A stretch of DNA of 56,288 bases from Tannerella forsythia (GTDB lineage Bacteria; Bacteroidota; Bacteroidia; Bacteroidales; Tannerellaceae), in contig NZ_RQYN01000014.1 in NCBI RefSeq assembly GCF_003860135.1, positions 1-56,288 on the forward strand. The letters are read 5' to 3'. The stretch's first letter is position 1; every line of letters starts with the position of its first letter. This document shows positions 44,497 through 54,221 of this stretch, piece after piece. A program made the position numbers and the translations under genes. The notes beneath the pieces were generated by a model. The model searched no databases, had not been told where the DNA came from, and saw nothing but the letters and a program-made list of their open reading frames with translations.

Positions 44497-47370
44497 TTAT
44501 TTCATCTTTTTATGGTCTGATAATTCTTCTTTCAGAAAAGGGGCTGTAAAGCTTTTTGTCCGGGCTTTTACCAACGCTTCCGGTGTTCCGGCAAACAGGA
44601 GCTGTCCGCCTTGTTTCCCACCGTCAGGCCCCATGTCGATTAAGTAGTCGGCACATTTGATGATGTCGAGATTATGCTCGATCACGATCATCGTGTTCCC
44701 TTTGTCGACGAGTTTGTTGAGCACGCCCAGCAGCACGCGGATATCTTCGAAATGCAATCCTGTAGTCGGTTCGTCCAGAATATAGAGTGTGCGTCCCGTA
44801 TCGCGCTTCGACAGTTCGGCCGCAAGTTTCACCCGTTGGCTTTCGCCCCCCGATAATGTCGTCGAAGGTTGTCCCAGTTTGATATAGCCCAGTCCCACAT
44901 CTTGCAGCACCTTGATTTTATTTAGGATAGAAGGTATGTTCTCAAAAAACTCGACAGCCATGTTGATGGTCATATCCAGCACGTCTGCGATCGATTTGCC
45001 GCGATAGCGTACTTCCAGCGTCTCACGATTATAACGTTTGCCGTGGCAATCTTCACAAGGTGCCAATACATCGGGCAAGAAGTTCATCTCAATCGTTTTA
45101 TATCCGTTTCCTTTACACGTTTCACAACGCCCTCCCGAGACATTGAACGAGAAACGTCCGGGTTTATACCCGCGTATCTTCGCCTCCGGCAGTTCGACAA
45201 ACAAATTACGGATATCCGAAAACACTCCGGTATACGTGGCCGGATTGCTGCGGGGAGATCGTCCTATCGGCGACTGATCCACATCCACCACCTTATCGAT
45301 ATGCTCCAATCCTTCGATCGACTGATAGCCGAGAGGCGAGCGGAGCGAACGGTAGAAATGTCTGCTCAAAATTGGTTGAAGGGTGGCATTGATAAGGGTC
45401 GATTTGCCGCTTCCCGAAACGCCGGTGACGCAAATTAGCGTACCCAGCGGAAACGATACATCGACCTTCTTCAGGTTATTTCCGGTAGCTCCTTTCAATA
45501 CAAGCCAATGGCCGTTCCCTTCGCGGCGAACGGCCGGTACATCGATCGATCTTTTTCCGTTCAAGTATGAAGACGTCAGCGTGTCGGTTGCGATCATCTC
45601 TTGCGGAGTGCCGGCAAAGACGATTTCGCCCCCCAGACGACCGGCCTTAGGCCCCATATCGACCACGTAGTCGGCATTCAGCATCATGTCTTTATCGTGT
45701 TCTACCACAATCACCGAGTTGCCCATGTCGCGCAATTCCTTGAGCGAATCGATGAGCCGCTTGTTATCCCGCTGATGTAATCCGATGCTCGGTTCGTCGA
45801 GGATGTACAGTACATTCACTAATCGGCTACCGATCTGCGTAGCCAGTCGGATGCGCTGGCTCTCTCCGCCCGAAAGCGTGGCCGAAGGTCGGTTCAGAGA
45901 CAAGTAATCGAGGCCGACTTCCAGAATAAATTCAAGTCGGGAGCGAATTTCTTTCAATATCTCCACCGCGATTTTCTGTTGCGATGGCGACATCTTTTTC
46001 TCTACCGCGTTGATCCATCTCGCTAATTCGGCAATATCCATCTGAGCCAGCTCGGCAATATTCTTTCCATCGATGCGATAATGTAAGGCTTCTTTATTCA
46101 GGCGTTGTCCGTGACATTCCGGACATTCCGTCATGCTGATAAACTGCTCCGCCCATTTCTGTGCCGACGCCGGAGCATCATCGTCCTGCTGCATCAGAAT
46201 GTATTTGGCAACTCCTTCGTACGAATAAAAATAATTGGAGCTTCCCAATGATTCGTTCCGAATATGAATCCGCTCTTCGGTACCGTTCATAATCTCATCC
46301 ATAGCCTCTTCGGGAATATCTTTAATGGGCGTTTTGATCGTGACGCCATGCTTTTCGCAAAGCGCCTCGATTTGCCAGAAGATGAGTGATTTTTTATATT
46401 TCCCTAATGCCACGATACCTCCGTTATAAATACTCAGTGAAGGATCCGGGACAATTTTTTCCATATCCAGAATATTCACTTCTCCGAGTCCTTTGCAGCG
46501 CGGACACGCGCCATGCGGAGAATTGAACGAGAAGTTATGCGGCGCCGGTTCACTGTAAGATAGTCCCGTCACGGGGCACATCAATTGCCGGCTATAATAG
46601 CGTGTCTCGCCACTGTCGGCATCGAGCAGAAGGATCAATCCGTCGCCTTGCTTCATCGCCGTACGGAGACTTTCTTTCAGGCGTTGTCCGTCGGTTGCGG
46701 AGACAATCATTTTGTCGACTACCACCTCGATACTGTGCATCTTATAACGATCCAGTTTCATCCCGTGACGTATCTCCTGCAACTCGCCGTCGACACGGAC
46801 ATTCAGATAGCCTTTCTTGCGTATCTGTTCGAAAAGCTCCTTGTAGTGTCCTTTCCGGTTACGCACCAGCGGAGCAAGCATATACGTTTTTTTGCCTTTA
46901 TATTCCTCAAGGATCAGTTCCAGAATCTGCTCTTCGGTATATTTGACCATCTTCTCTCCGCTCAGATAGGAATAGGCATCGCCGGCACGCGCATAGAGCA
47001 GACGCAAGAAGTCGTATACCTCGGTGGTTGTCCCCACTGTCGAACGCGGGTTCCGGTTCGTCGTTTTCTGTTCGATCGAGATGACCGGGCTCAATCCGGT
47101 TATCTTATCGACATCGGGCCGTTCGATGGCTCCTAAAAAGTTCCGGGCATAAGCCGAAAACGTATCGATATAACGCCGTTGACCTTCGGCAAAAATCGTA
47201 TCGAACGCCAACGACGATTTACCGCTTCCACTCATACCCGTGATCACGGATAAACTGTTACGGGGCAGTACGACATCAATATTTTTCAGGTTGTGAACAC
47301 GTGCACCCCAGACGCCGATACTTCCCTTTTCGACTTGCTCGCTTTGACTGTTTTCTTTCTTTTTCGCCAT
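44497..47370 (-). CDS. uvrA: Excinuclease ABC subunit A
   Basis: A 957-residue DNA-damage recognition ATPase. First Walker A GMSGSGKSSLAFDTIFAEGQRRY, the first zinc module CPRCKGLGE and CPECHGQRL, ABC signature LSGGESQRIRLATQIGS, second Walker A GVSGSGKSTLI, second zinc finger CETCKGNG/CEDCHGKR, and second signature LSGGESQRVKLA. With UvrB it finds bulky lesions for nucleotide excision repair. Length and domains are complete. Third gene of the operon beginning at 49721; 32 bp after the transglycosylase. Confidence 0.98.
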   Translation of the reverse strand: MAKKKENSQSEQVEKGSIGVWGARVHNLKNIDVVLPRNSLSVITGMSGSGKSSLAFDTIFAEGQRRYIDTFSAYARNFLGAIERPDVDKITGLSPVISIEQKTTNRNPRSTVGTTTEVYDFLRLLYARAGDAYSYLSGEKMVKYTEEQILELILEEYKGKKTYMLAPLVRNRKGHYKELFEQIRKKGYLNVRVDGELQEIRHGMKLDRYKMHSIEVVVDKMIVSATDGQRLKESLRTAMKQGDGLILLLDADSGETRYYSRQLMCPVTGLSYSEPAPHNFSFNSPHGACPRCKGLGEVNILDMEKIVPDPSLSIYNGGIVALGKYKKSLIFWQIEALCEKHGVTIKTPIKDIPEEAMDEIMNGTEERIHIRNESLGSSNYFYSYEGVAKYILMQQDDDAPASAQKWAEQFISMTECPECHGQRLNKEALHYRIDGKNIAELAQMDIAELARWINAVEKKMSPSQQKIAVEILKEIRSRLEFILEVGLDYLSLNRPSATLSGGESQRIRLATQIGSRLVNVLYILDEPSIGLHQRDNKRLIDSLKELRDMGNSVIVVEHDKDMMLNADYVVDMGPKAGRLGGEIVFAGTPQEMIATDTLTSSYLNGKRSIDVPAVRREGNGHWLVLKGATGNNLKKVDVSFPLGTLICVTGVSGSGKSTLINATLQPILSRHFYRSLRSPLGYQSIEGLEHIDKVVDVDQSPIGRSPRSNPATYTGVFSDIRNLFVELPEAKIRGYKPGRFSFNVSGGRCETCKGNGYKTIEMNFLPDVLAPCEDCHGKRYNRETLEVRYRGKSIADVLDMTINMAVEFFENIPSILNKIKVLQDVGLGYIKLGQPSTTLSGGESQRVKLAAELSKRDTGRTLYILDEPTTGLHFEDIRVLLGVLNKLVDKGNTMIVIEHNLDIIKCADYLIDMGPDGGKQGGQLLFAGTPEALVKARTKSFTAPFLKEELSDHKKMK

Positions 47371-47402
47371 AATTGTTTACCGAAACATTTCATAGCCGGT
47401 AT

Positions 47403-48377
47403 TCACCGTACCACCCAACGTTTGTCGTGCACCGTTTGATTCGGTTCGTTATAATACATATCTTTCTTGCGCGGAATCGAGATGGTGAAACTTTTTCCGT
47501 TAACAACCAGCTTCGTATCTCTCAACCACGAATTAAAACGTTTCAGGTCGGCATACGTGATGTCATGCGATTTGGCAAATGCTACCAGATCGGGAATATC
47601 GTTCGATACAATCACTTTTTCGCACGAAATCGGACGGTATAAATCTTTCGCGTGCATCACAAAGCCGTATTTATACGGATTCTCGAAAATCTGCTTGATG
47701 GCGAAGATTCGATAGACATAGCGCGATGTCTCTTCGACTAACCACAAATTCAGTGCCGATGCTTCGTTTTGACGGGCATATTCGGACGAGATGCGTCCCA
47801 TTCCGGCATTGTACGAGGCGGCTACCGAAATCCAGTCGCCATACTTGGCATACGCGTCCCTGAGGTAACGGCAGGCGGCTTCCGTAGCACGTTCCACATG
47901 GTACCGTTCGTCTACTGTCGGGGTAACGATCAATTGGTATTGTTTGGCGGTTGCCTCCATAAATTGCCACATGCCCGCAGCTCGTGCCGGAGACACGATG
48001 CGTGGATCGAGATGACTCTCGATAACGGCCAGGTACTTGAAATCGTCCGGAATGCCATTGGCTTTCAGAATCGGTTCGATCACGGGGAAATAACGGTTCG
48101 CCCGTTTGATCATCAGCATGGTCGTTGAATGAAAGTAGGTGAAACTGCTCAACTCCCTGTCCATACCTTCATACATATTGTATCGGGTCAGATCGACTTT
48201 CTCTCCGCAAAACGTAACGTGCGTAGGGACAGTCGGTGTCATGGTGACTGACGAAACGGCCGGTCGTTCCTGCATCACCTGTTCCGAGTCTTGCGAACTT
48301 ACCGACAGACATGCCGTCAAGCCGATTCCTCCGGTCAGCAAAAGCGCTATACTTATTGTTTTTATATTTTTTCTCAT
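47403..48377 (-). CDS. Membrane-bound lytic murein transglycosylase (MltD-like)
   Basis: A 324-residue exported enzyme, lipoprotein-like at LTGGIGLTACLS (Cys23). The SLT domain (about 90-230) has the catalytic Glu in LAVIESHLDPRIVSPARAAGMWQFMEATAKQYQL and the AASYNAGMGRI motif. The remaining C-terminal region (about 255-310, SNDIPDLVAFAKSHDITYADLKRFNSWL) resembles one LysM-like repeat. It cleaves peptidoglycan between N-acetylmuramic acid and N-acetylglucosamine, leaving 1,6-anhydro ends. 3 bp after the upstream T9SS-type gene. Confidence 0.92.
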   Translation of the reverse strand: MRKNIKTISIALLLTGGIGLTACLSVSSQDSEQVMQERPAVSSVTMTPTVPTHVTFCGEKVDLTRYNMYEGMDRELSSFTYFHSTTMLMIKRANRYFPVIEPILKANGIPDDFKYLAVIESHLDPRIVSPARAAGMWQFMEATAKQYQLIVTPTVDERYHVERATEAACRYLRDAYAKYGDWISVAASYNAGMGRISSEYARQNEASALNLWLVEETSRYVYRIFAIKQIFENPYKYGFVMHAKDLYRPISCEKVIVSNDIPDLVAFAKSHDITYADLKRFNSWLRDTKLVVNGKSFTISIPRKKDMYYNEPNQTVHDKRWVVR

Positions 48378-48380
48378 TCG

Positions 48381-49721
48381 TTAGGGTGTTTGACTGTTCA
48401 TTCTATTAGATCTTACGACATTAATATCTCCACTCAGTTTATGCGTTTTTCCGTCGGTTCCCGTATATTCGATCACGTAATAATAAGCTCCCGCAGGTAC
48501 ATATTTTCCGCGATACTTACCATCCCATCCTTCGTTCGGGTCTGTCCAGTGATATAACTCATTCCCCCAGCGATTGAATATCCAAGCCCGGAAACGTACC
48601 ACCGATTTATGAACTACCTTAAAAATATCGTTCACCCCCGGCGAGTCGCCCGGAGTAAAAACATTCGGCACCTTAACGATGGTCTCCGTAATGTGGATGT
48701 TGTATGATGTTTCGTTGTGCGTACATTTTCCTGATCGATCGCTTACTTCGAGTGTTACCTTGTATTCGCCGGCTGTATCGAACGTGTAATCCATTTCTGC
48801 TTCCGTGAAGCGGACGAGCGGTCTGTCGCCCGTCGGCTCTTTCTTTACAATCTGCCAGACGAACAGCGAAGCGACAGGAGTATTGGCATAAGCTTTGAAA
48901 TGCACATGGGCCGGGGCCAGCAACTCGCCCTTTTTTCGTGACAGATTCGTTTTACTTTCCGACGAAACAAGCGTATCGGCATGTACTTCGATGGCTACGG
49001 TTTCGAATAAATCGATCGCAGCCGATTGCTCTACCCCGAAGTGACGTGCGAATAAATCGCCAGTCAACTCGATTTTTGTATCGCGCAGAGGCGGACGAAT
49101 CTGGGTCGCGAACGGATTGCCCCTGAGCGTATCGATGGCCAGCTCTTCGATAAACCGTTTGCCGGATTTACTCCATGCTTGCGTCAGGTAGCTTACTTCA
49201 AATTCGCGTTTTACCTCCATCTCTTTACCATCCGGAAGAAAATATTTCAGTGCAGGCATTTCTGCCGATCCGTCGAGGCGGAGACCGGAGCAGCGGTCGG
49301 ACGATTCGCCTACCTTCAGGTGGCTGATGTTAAACGGATATTTACTGTAGTCAATCAGCCAGATATAATGTTTCATCCCGCCGTCGTTCACGAAATAGCC
49401 ATATCCTTCGGTCAGATTGGTTACGGTCGAAGTGGTGCCATTCTGTGTTGAAGGAACAGCTTCCCATTCATCTTCGAGGGCTGCTTTTGTTTTATAGCGG
49501 TACCAACGGTGCGAAGCAGATGCCGAGGTATAACTGATTGTTACTCCTTCCATACCGTAGACCAAATAAACCTGCAATTTATAGGCCGTATTTTCCACCA
49601 CTTTCAACGGCTTTTTGGCACCACTGTCTACCTGATACTGTGCCCACAGTTTAGCTTCCGAAAGCATCAATGCGAGCATACAGCTCACGATTATCCTAAA
49701 CATTCTTTTTCGCATACTCAT
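48381..49721 (-). CDS. Exported protein with PKD-like domain and gliding-motility C-terminal (T9SS type B) domain
   Basis: A 446-residue secreted protein (signal about 1-27). The middle (about 290-345: EAEMDYTFDTAGEYKVTLEVSDRSGKC) is PKD-like. The last about 95 residues read NVFTPGDSPGVNDIFKV ... FRAWIFNRWGNELYHWTDPNEGWDGKYRGKYVPAGAYYYVIEY, the gliding-motility-associated C-terminal domain used as a type B T9SS sorting signal. N-terminal part unrecognised. ATG at 49721 or 49715. First gene of a five-gene operon (with transglycosylase, uvrA, small protein, yigZ) from a full promoter. Confidence 0.88.
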   Translation of the reverse strand: MSMRKRMFRIIVSCMLALMLSEAKLWAQYQVDSGAKKPLKVVENTAYKLQVYLVYGMEGVTISYTSASASHRWYRYKTKAALEDEWEAVPSTQNGTTSTVTNLTEGYGYFVNDGGMKHYIWLIDYSKYPFNISHLKVGESSDRCSGLRLDGSAEMPALKYFLPDGKEMEVKREFEVSYLTQAWSKSGKRFIEELAIDTLRGNPFATQIRPPLRDTKIELTGDLFARHFGVEQSAAIDLFETVAIEVHADTLVSSESKTNLSRKKGELLAPAHVHFKAYANTPVASLFVWQIVKKEPTGDRPLVRFTEAEMDYTFDTAGEYKVTLEVSDRSGKCTHNETSYNIHITETIVKVPNVFTPGDSPGVNDIFKVVHKSVVRFRAWIFNRWGNELYHWTDPNEGWDGKYRGKYVPAGAYYYVIEYTGTDGKTHKLSGDINVVRSNRMNSQTP

Positions 49722-49735
49722 TCCGAATCAGCTTA

Positions 49736-49765
49736 CAAAAGTACAATTTTATCCCGCAACCACAA
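49736..49765 (-). promoter_or_regulatory. Full promoter of the T9SS protein-transglycosylase-uvrA operon
   Basis: On the minus strand TTG (49763-49765), 19-bp spacer, perfect -7 box TACTTTTG (49736-49743), 14 bp before the first ATG. Confidence 0.75.
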
Positions 49766-49810
49766 GGAGGCTTCACCAACTTTCCTTCGCGAGCTTTTTT
49801 CTTTCGCCGG

Positions 49811-49842
49811 TTGCTCGGATGAAAAAATATATGCTATCTTTG
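49811..49842 (+). promoter_or_regulatory. Full promoter of the LysM/PBP1-PorT operon
   Basis: TTG (49811-49813), 21-bp spacer and perfect -7 box TATCTTTG (49835-49842), 22 bp before the ATG at 49865; divergent from the preceding promoter. Confidence 0.75.
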
Positions 49843-49864
49843 CCTAAAAAATAATTGAAGAACG

Positions 49865-51655
49865 ATGAACAGATTTACTATTCACCTGCTCACCTTTTTA
49901 TTTAGCCTGTCGATAGCGTTTGTTTCGGCACAGGAAAATCGGTCACAAATTCATACGAATAACGTACAAGACGAAAATATATTTCATCATACGGTCGAAC
50001 GCGGCCAGACGGTATATGCCATTTCGGCCATGTATAATATAGATAAAGAAGATATCTATCGCCTCAACCCGACGAGTCGCGACTATATCAAAGTGGGTGA
50101 AATATTGAAAATCCCCCAGAAACACGTCGCTGATCATCCCGATACGGGAGCAGAAGACTTACACACGTATCATACCATCCGCTCCGGCGAAACCTTGTAC
50201 GGCATATCGAAACAATATAACGTACAGGCTGCAGCCATCACCAAGGCGAATCCCGGACTGACTTCTCTGACTTTCTCTGCGGGAAAGACGATCCGTATTC
50301 CGGCTACTCAGATTGAGGCGTTACCGACGAGAGCCATCCAAAAGGTCACAAAAGAAATCGAATATAAAGTCAAGAAAAAGGAGACGATGTATCGCCTCTG
50401 TAAGAAATTCAATACGACCAGTCATGAGCTGATCAGACTCAACCCGGAGCTGAAAAGCGGACTGCAAGCAGGTATGATCATCAAAGTCCCGGTGGAAACG
50501 GAAGAGACCGTCACGACGCAAGCGCATGAAACGAATGAATTCGATATCAATGCTCTGATCAAATATCGGAAAGAAATGCAGCGGGTAGACGTAGCGAAGA
50601 TCGCTTTGCTGCTACCGTTTCAAACGAGCGACACTAAGAATTCAGCGCGTATCGTCGAGTATTACGAAGGCTTTTTGCTGGCGGTGGACAGCTTGAAAAA
50701 GATGGGCTACTCGATCGACCTATCGGTGTTTGATATCGGCGACGGTGTACAGAAAACGCAGGAGGTGCTCAAGAACGACCGTCTGGCGGACGTGCATCTG
50801 ATGATTGGAGGGGTTACGAACGAACAAATCGAACTGATTGCGAATCATGCCAGAAAGCATGAAATTAAATACGTGATCCCCTTATCGTCGAAGAGCGACC
50901 GTGTGACCTCGGGGAATGCCTACGTTTTTCAGGTCAACACCCCACATTCCTATCTTTATTCGCTGGCCACAATGCGTGCTTGTACGTTATTTGCGAATTA
51001 CAACGTGATATTGGTCAATACGGGCGACAAAGATCCGAAAACGGAGTTCATCCGTACATTTAAGGCCGATATGAATCAGAGAAATATTCCGTTCCGTGAG
51101 ATAAACTATAACGAACGGACATTCCGCAATGATATGGCTGGCATACTGAGCAGTACGAAACCGAATCTTGTTATGCCATTGTCCAGTTCGATGGAAGCGC
51201 TTGTAAAAATCAAAGGCCCGTTGCGCATGCTCGCTGAAAAAAATCAGGGATATCAACTGACTCTCTTCGGCTATCCCGAATGGCAAACGTACACGAATGA
51301 ATGCATCGAAGATTTCTTTGCTCTTAACACATACATTTACACACCGTTTTATGTGAATCGATTTTCGAATCAGACACGAGACTTTAGTGCTAAATACAGA
51401 CAATGGTATAAGAAAAATATGAGTCAGACGTATCCCAGATATGCAATGCTTGGATTCGACACGGGCATGTATTTTATGAGTGCGATCAGTAAACTCGGCT
51501 CTAATTTTGAAGACCATCTTCGGCAGATGCAATATAATAGCTTACAAACCGGACTTCGTTTCGATACGCGCACGAATAATTGGGGGGGATTTATGAATAT
51601 GAATCTTTATTTTGTGCATTACAATAAAGACTTATCCATCATACGAACCGAATGA
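49865..51655 (+). CDS. Periplasmic protein with three LysM domains and a PBP1-type ligand-binding domain
   Basis: A 596-residue exported protein. Signal about 1-23. LysM repeats at about 38-82 (HTVERGQTVYAISAMYNID), about 104-146 (YHTIRSGETLYGISKQYNV) and about 168-211 (YKVKKKETMYRLCKKFNTT). From about 240 to the end is a periplasmic-binding-protein type 1 fold (VAKIALLLPFQTSDTKNSARIVEYYEGFLLAVDSL, DVHLMIGGVTNEQIELIANHA). LysM should hold it on peptidoglycan; the PBP1 fold suggests sensing or binding of a small ligand, or a structural role like LpoA. It overlaps the PorT-like gene by 4 bp. Confidence 0.9.
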   Translation: MNRFTIHLLTFLFSLSIAFVSAQENRSQIHTNNVQDENIFHHTVERGQTVYAISAMYNIDKEDIYRLNPTSRDYIKVGEILKIPQKHVADHPDTGAEDLHTYHTIRSGETLYGISKQYNVQAAAITKANPGLTSLTFSAGKTIRIPATQIEALPTRAIQKVTKEIEYKVKKKETMYRLCKKFNTTSHELIRLNPELKSGLQAGMIIKVPVETEETVTTQAHETNEFDINALIKYRKEMQRVDVAKIALLLPFQTSDTKNSARIVEYYEGFLLAVDSLKKMGYSIDLSVFDIGDGVQKTQEVLKNDRLADVHLMIGGVTNEQIELIANHARKHEIKYVIPLSSKSDRVTSGNAYVFQVNTPHSYLYSLATMRACTLFANYNVILVNTGDKDPKTEFIRTFKADMNQRNIPFREINYNERTFRNDMAGILSSTKPNLVMPLSSSMEALVKIKGPLRMLAEKNQGYQLTLFGYPEWQTYTNECIEDFFALNTYIYTPFYVNRFSNQTRDFSAKYRQWYKKNMSQTYPRYAMLGFDTGMYFMSAISKLGSNFEDHLRQMQYNSLQTGLRFDTRTNNWGGFMNMNLYFVHYNKDLSIIRTE

Positions 51656-52341
51656 TGAAAGGGCTGGTCTTTCTTTTTTTCGGTCTGACATTCGTCTTTT
51701 GTTCTCCTATTCAAGCACAGGAAACGTTTAGGAGGGAGTGGGCAGTCGGTGTTTCAGGTGGCATCAATGCTTCGTCGGTGTTTTTTGCGCCCAAGGTACA
51801 GCAAAAAATGCTACTGGGATACAACGGAGGGCTGACGGTACGATGGATCACGGAGAAAAATCTTGGTCTGCAACTCGAAGCCAATTTCAAACAGCAGGGA
51901 TGGAACGAACGCTTCGAAGTTCCCGAAGGATATCCGAACCCCGAAACGTATCCCGATTATCGGTATATTCGCCGGATGAACTATATCGAACTGCCGTTTC
52001 TGACACATATTTATTTCGGCAGTGAGCGGGTGCGCTTCTTCTTCAACATGGGCCCTCAAATCGGACTCTTGACGGGCGAAAGTACGGAAGAAAACCTGCG
52101 GGGAGCAACCCCGAACAAAACGAACGCCCAGCATACGATGGCGGCCGAAAAGAAATTCGCATGGGGATTATGTGGTGGGCCGGGACTTGAAGTCCGTACC
52201 GGAATCGGCTACTTTTTACTCGAAGCACGCTATTACTATTCGTTAGGTGACTTTTACAACACCCGCCGTCAAGACGTTTTTTCCAAAGCCTCGACGCAGG
52301 TGTTCTCAGCCAAACTGTCTTATCTGATTTCCTTTCGCTGA
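51652..52341 (+). CDS. PorT-family outer-membrane beta-barrel protein
   Basis: A 229-residue predicted beta-barrel with signal peptide (MKGLVFLFFGLTFVFCSPIQAQ). GVSGGINASSVFF, YNGGLTVRWITEKNLGLQLEANF, RRMNYIELPFLTHIYFG, FFFNMGPQIGLLTG and a terminal aromatic strand (LSYLISFR) match the PorT/OmpW-like family of Bacteroidota. True PorT is part of the T9SS, but the family is broad, so T9SS function is not proven here. ATGA overlap with the LysM/PBP1 gene shows translational coupling; the two may form one envelope complex. Confidence 0.82.
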   Translation: MMKGLVFLFFGLTFVFCSPIQAQETFRREWAVGVSGGINASSVFFAPKVQQKMLLGYNGGLTVRWITEKNLGLQLEANFKQQGWNERFEVPEGYPNPETYPDYRYIRRMNYIELPFLTHIYFGSERVRFFFNMGPQIGLLTGESTEENLRGATPNKTNAQHTMAAEKKFAWGLCGGPGLEVRTGIGYFLLEARYYYSLGDFYNTRRQDVFSKASTQVFSAKLSYLISFR

Positions 52342-52410
52342 GACCGGCTTAGAGAGAGACGAAGAATATATAGAGTAGCTTGACCGAGCTGAAATCTCTT
52401 GTCTTCGCTT

Positions 52411-53346
52411 TCAGTCTTCTGCTCTCTTATCGGGATTCGGGCGATAGCCTTCCAGCAGACTGTCGTTTTCCATTAGGAAGGGCGATGCGGTGGGTTGTCC
52501 CCATTCGACGTCATACATCTTCATCAAATAATCGTTCAGCTCGCTGCGGTTGTTGAAGCGGATGACCTGGTAGGGAGCTTGAAATGTCAGTTTTTCGACA
52601 AAAAGCAGTTGATTGCTGACAGGAAGCAGTACACCGGCGTGTCCCACAAAGAGGAAGCTCTCCTCCGGCGTAATAGCCGAATGCATCACTACGGATATCA
52701 GCGATGCCTTAGCCCGGTCGTTTTTATGAATAAAGCGAATGCCTTTGCGCTGCCAATAATCTTGTATGTTTTTCAGATGCTTGTCGATCTCTTTTTCGTT
52801 AGGCGTGGGCACAGGGGCGAAAAGGTTTCGGAAAGCTTGCCTCTCGACGGAAGAGAAGAGGGTGCGACCGCAGTTGTCGAGCGTCTCTTCATCGAACATC
52901 AGTGTTGTGGGATGTTCGTCGGCAGGCTGATCGACAGCGATGAAGTCTTTCAGCAGATCGTAGGAAGTGATTCGGCAATTGTAACCCGCAAACTCCGGAT
53001 GTTTCTCATCCCAATTTGTCTGTATGGCTACTTCGTCGTAGTGAGGAAGTATGCTGTCTAACTTCACAAAACCGCTTGACACAAGTCCATGCCCTTCGAT
53101 AGCGTCGTTGAACTGCTTCACATTTTGCAGAAACGATGCGACGTTTTCGGACGCTATGCCGGCATGGGTCATGGCTTTGCTTACTTCCTCCTGCGTCTGC
53201 TTGTCCAGTAGGTTCGAATAAGTAACGGTTGGGGTGTCTTGCGTAGCTTCCAAAGCATTATTTTTTTGTTTGTTGCTCCGACATCCCCAAGCTATCGTCA
53301 TCACAAATGCCAAAGTTGCTGCGATATAAGTGTAATGTCTGTTCAT
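52411..53346 (-). CDS. DUF4300 family lipoprotein
   Basis: A 311-residue exported protein with a lipoprotein signal (FVMTIAWGCRS, Cys22). VTYSNLLDKQTQEEVSKAMTHAGI, FLQNVKQFNDAIE, GYNCRITSYDLLKDFI and FVGHAGVLLP fit DUF4300, a family of unknown function. The ATG at 53346 was chosen over one 67 codons upstream because it begins a normal signal sequence; the longer frame would put the signal in the middle. Monocistronic, convergent with the PorT-like gene. Confidence 0.8.
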   Translation of the reverse strand: MNRHYTYIAATLAFVMTIAWGCRSNKQKNNALEATQDTPTVTYSNLLDKQTQEEVSKAMTHAGIASENVASFLQNVKQFNDAIEGHGLVSSGFVKLDSILPHYDEVAIQTNWDEKHPEFAGYNCRITSYDLLKDFIAVDQPADEHPTTLMFDEETLDNCGRTLFSSVERQAFRNLFAPVPTPNEKEIDKHLKNIQDYWQRKGIRFIHKNDRAKASLISVVMHSAITPEESFLFVGHAGVLLPVSNQLLFVEKLTFQAPYQVIRFNNRSELNDYLMKMYDVEWGQPTASPFLMENDSLLEGYRPNPDKRAED

Positions 53347-53754
53347 ATTGTCTGTGTTTAAATTGTTTGATTGTTCTTTTACTTGACTTTGTTGCAATGT
53401 TATTGAAGGATAGGGGGGATATTTTTGTATTTGCAAATGAGGTTGCGTCATAAATGTTTTACCGGATTGTGATACCTTAAAATTACGAAAGCGGGGTTTC
53501 ATAACAGGCGAATTGCTTCGTTGCTTACGGCAAGTGAGCTCGGTCACATACGTTCGTATGCTCCCTCGCTCTCATCCTTAGCGCCCCTAATTTTACCCTT
53601 TCTTACACACCTAAAGAGGGTATGCCCAAACATTACGTTTTGAACATCCCCCTTTCCGTGTCATTGGCTTTTTCGGTCATAGATTCCCCTAAAAAGTCAA
53701 TGCTAATGCGTATAAAACTTCAACGGTTGTCAGATCAAGTCGTCGTTCATTGCA
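53347..53754. other. Intergenic region with decayed hairpin related to a terminator family
   Basis: No gene supported. A hairpin-like segment (53615-53655, GAGGGTATGCCCAAAC and GTTTTGAACATCCCCC) resembles the terminator at 8732-8771 but has mismatches. The stretch 53500-53600 (GTTTCATAACAGGCGAATTG... to ...AGCGCCCCTAATTTTACCC) has an unusual base pattern and may be a dispersed intergenic repeat; not provable here. Confidence 0.35.
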
Positions 53755-54090
53755 TTATGCTAACGTTTGATCATCGATAGTTGCATCGGGAGCGTTCTTT
53801 TGTACCGATTTGATACCGTTATCGCAAGAGACTTCACTTTCGTACATTTGACTACTGCCAATTACTTGTCCGTTTGTAGCCTTCAGGTTAAAATAAAATT
53901 TACCATTTTTTGCGATGCCCTTCTCATAACGACTCTCAGTCGGTGCATTTTTCTTTACCGATTCTACCCCGTTCATGCATGCAGCTTTGGTTGTATAACC
54001 TTCACTCGATAAAATCACCTGCCCGTTTGTAGCTTTCAGATTGAACTGAAATTCACCGTTCTTACGGGTTGAAATTACAAATTTTCCCAT
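53755..54090 (-). CDS. YegP family protein (two DUF1508 repeats)
   Basis: A 111-residue cytoplasmic protein of two tandem DUF1508 units: GKFVISTRKNGEFQFNLKATNGQVILSSEGYTTKAACMNGVESVKKNAP and, near residue 58, a second NGKFYFNLKATNGQVIGSSQMYESEVSCDNGIKSVQKNAP. This two-unit form equals E. coli YegP, a small protein of unknown function seen in stress conditions. No clear promoter; a TTGTTTAAACAA palindrome lies upstream (about 54134-54145). Monocistronic by context. Confidence 0.93.
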   Translation of the reverse strand: MGKFVISTRKNGEFQFNLKATNGQVILSSEGYTTKAACMNGVESVKKNAPTESRYEKGIAKNGKFYFNLKATNGQVIGSSQMYESEVSCDNGIKSVQKNAPDATIDDQTLA

Positions 54091-54221
54091 TGTCTTTATT
54101 TTATTTTGTATGATAAATATTTTTTGTCATTGTTTAAACAAACAAGATGTCAGGATTGTTCAAAATCGACAGACGATCATTACATGAGACCGTTCTTTAT
54201 TCACCGAGTTAAAAAACTCAT

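Noticed and set aside
53347-53547. N-terminal extension of the DUF4300 protein by 67 residues
   Set aside because: It would place a clear lipoprotein signal in the interior of the protein.
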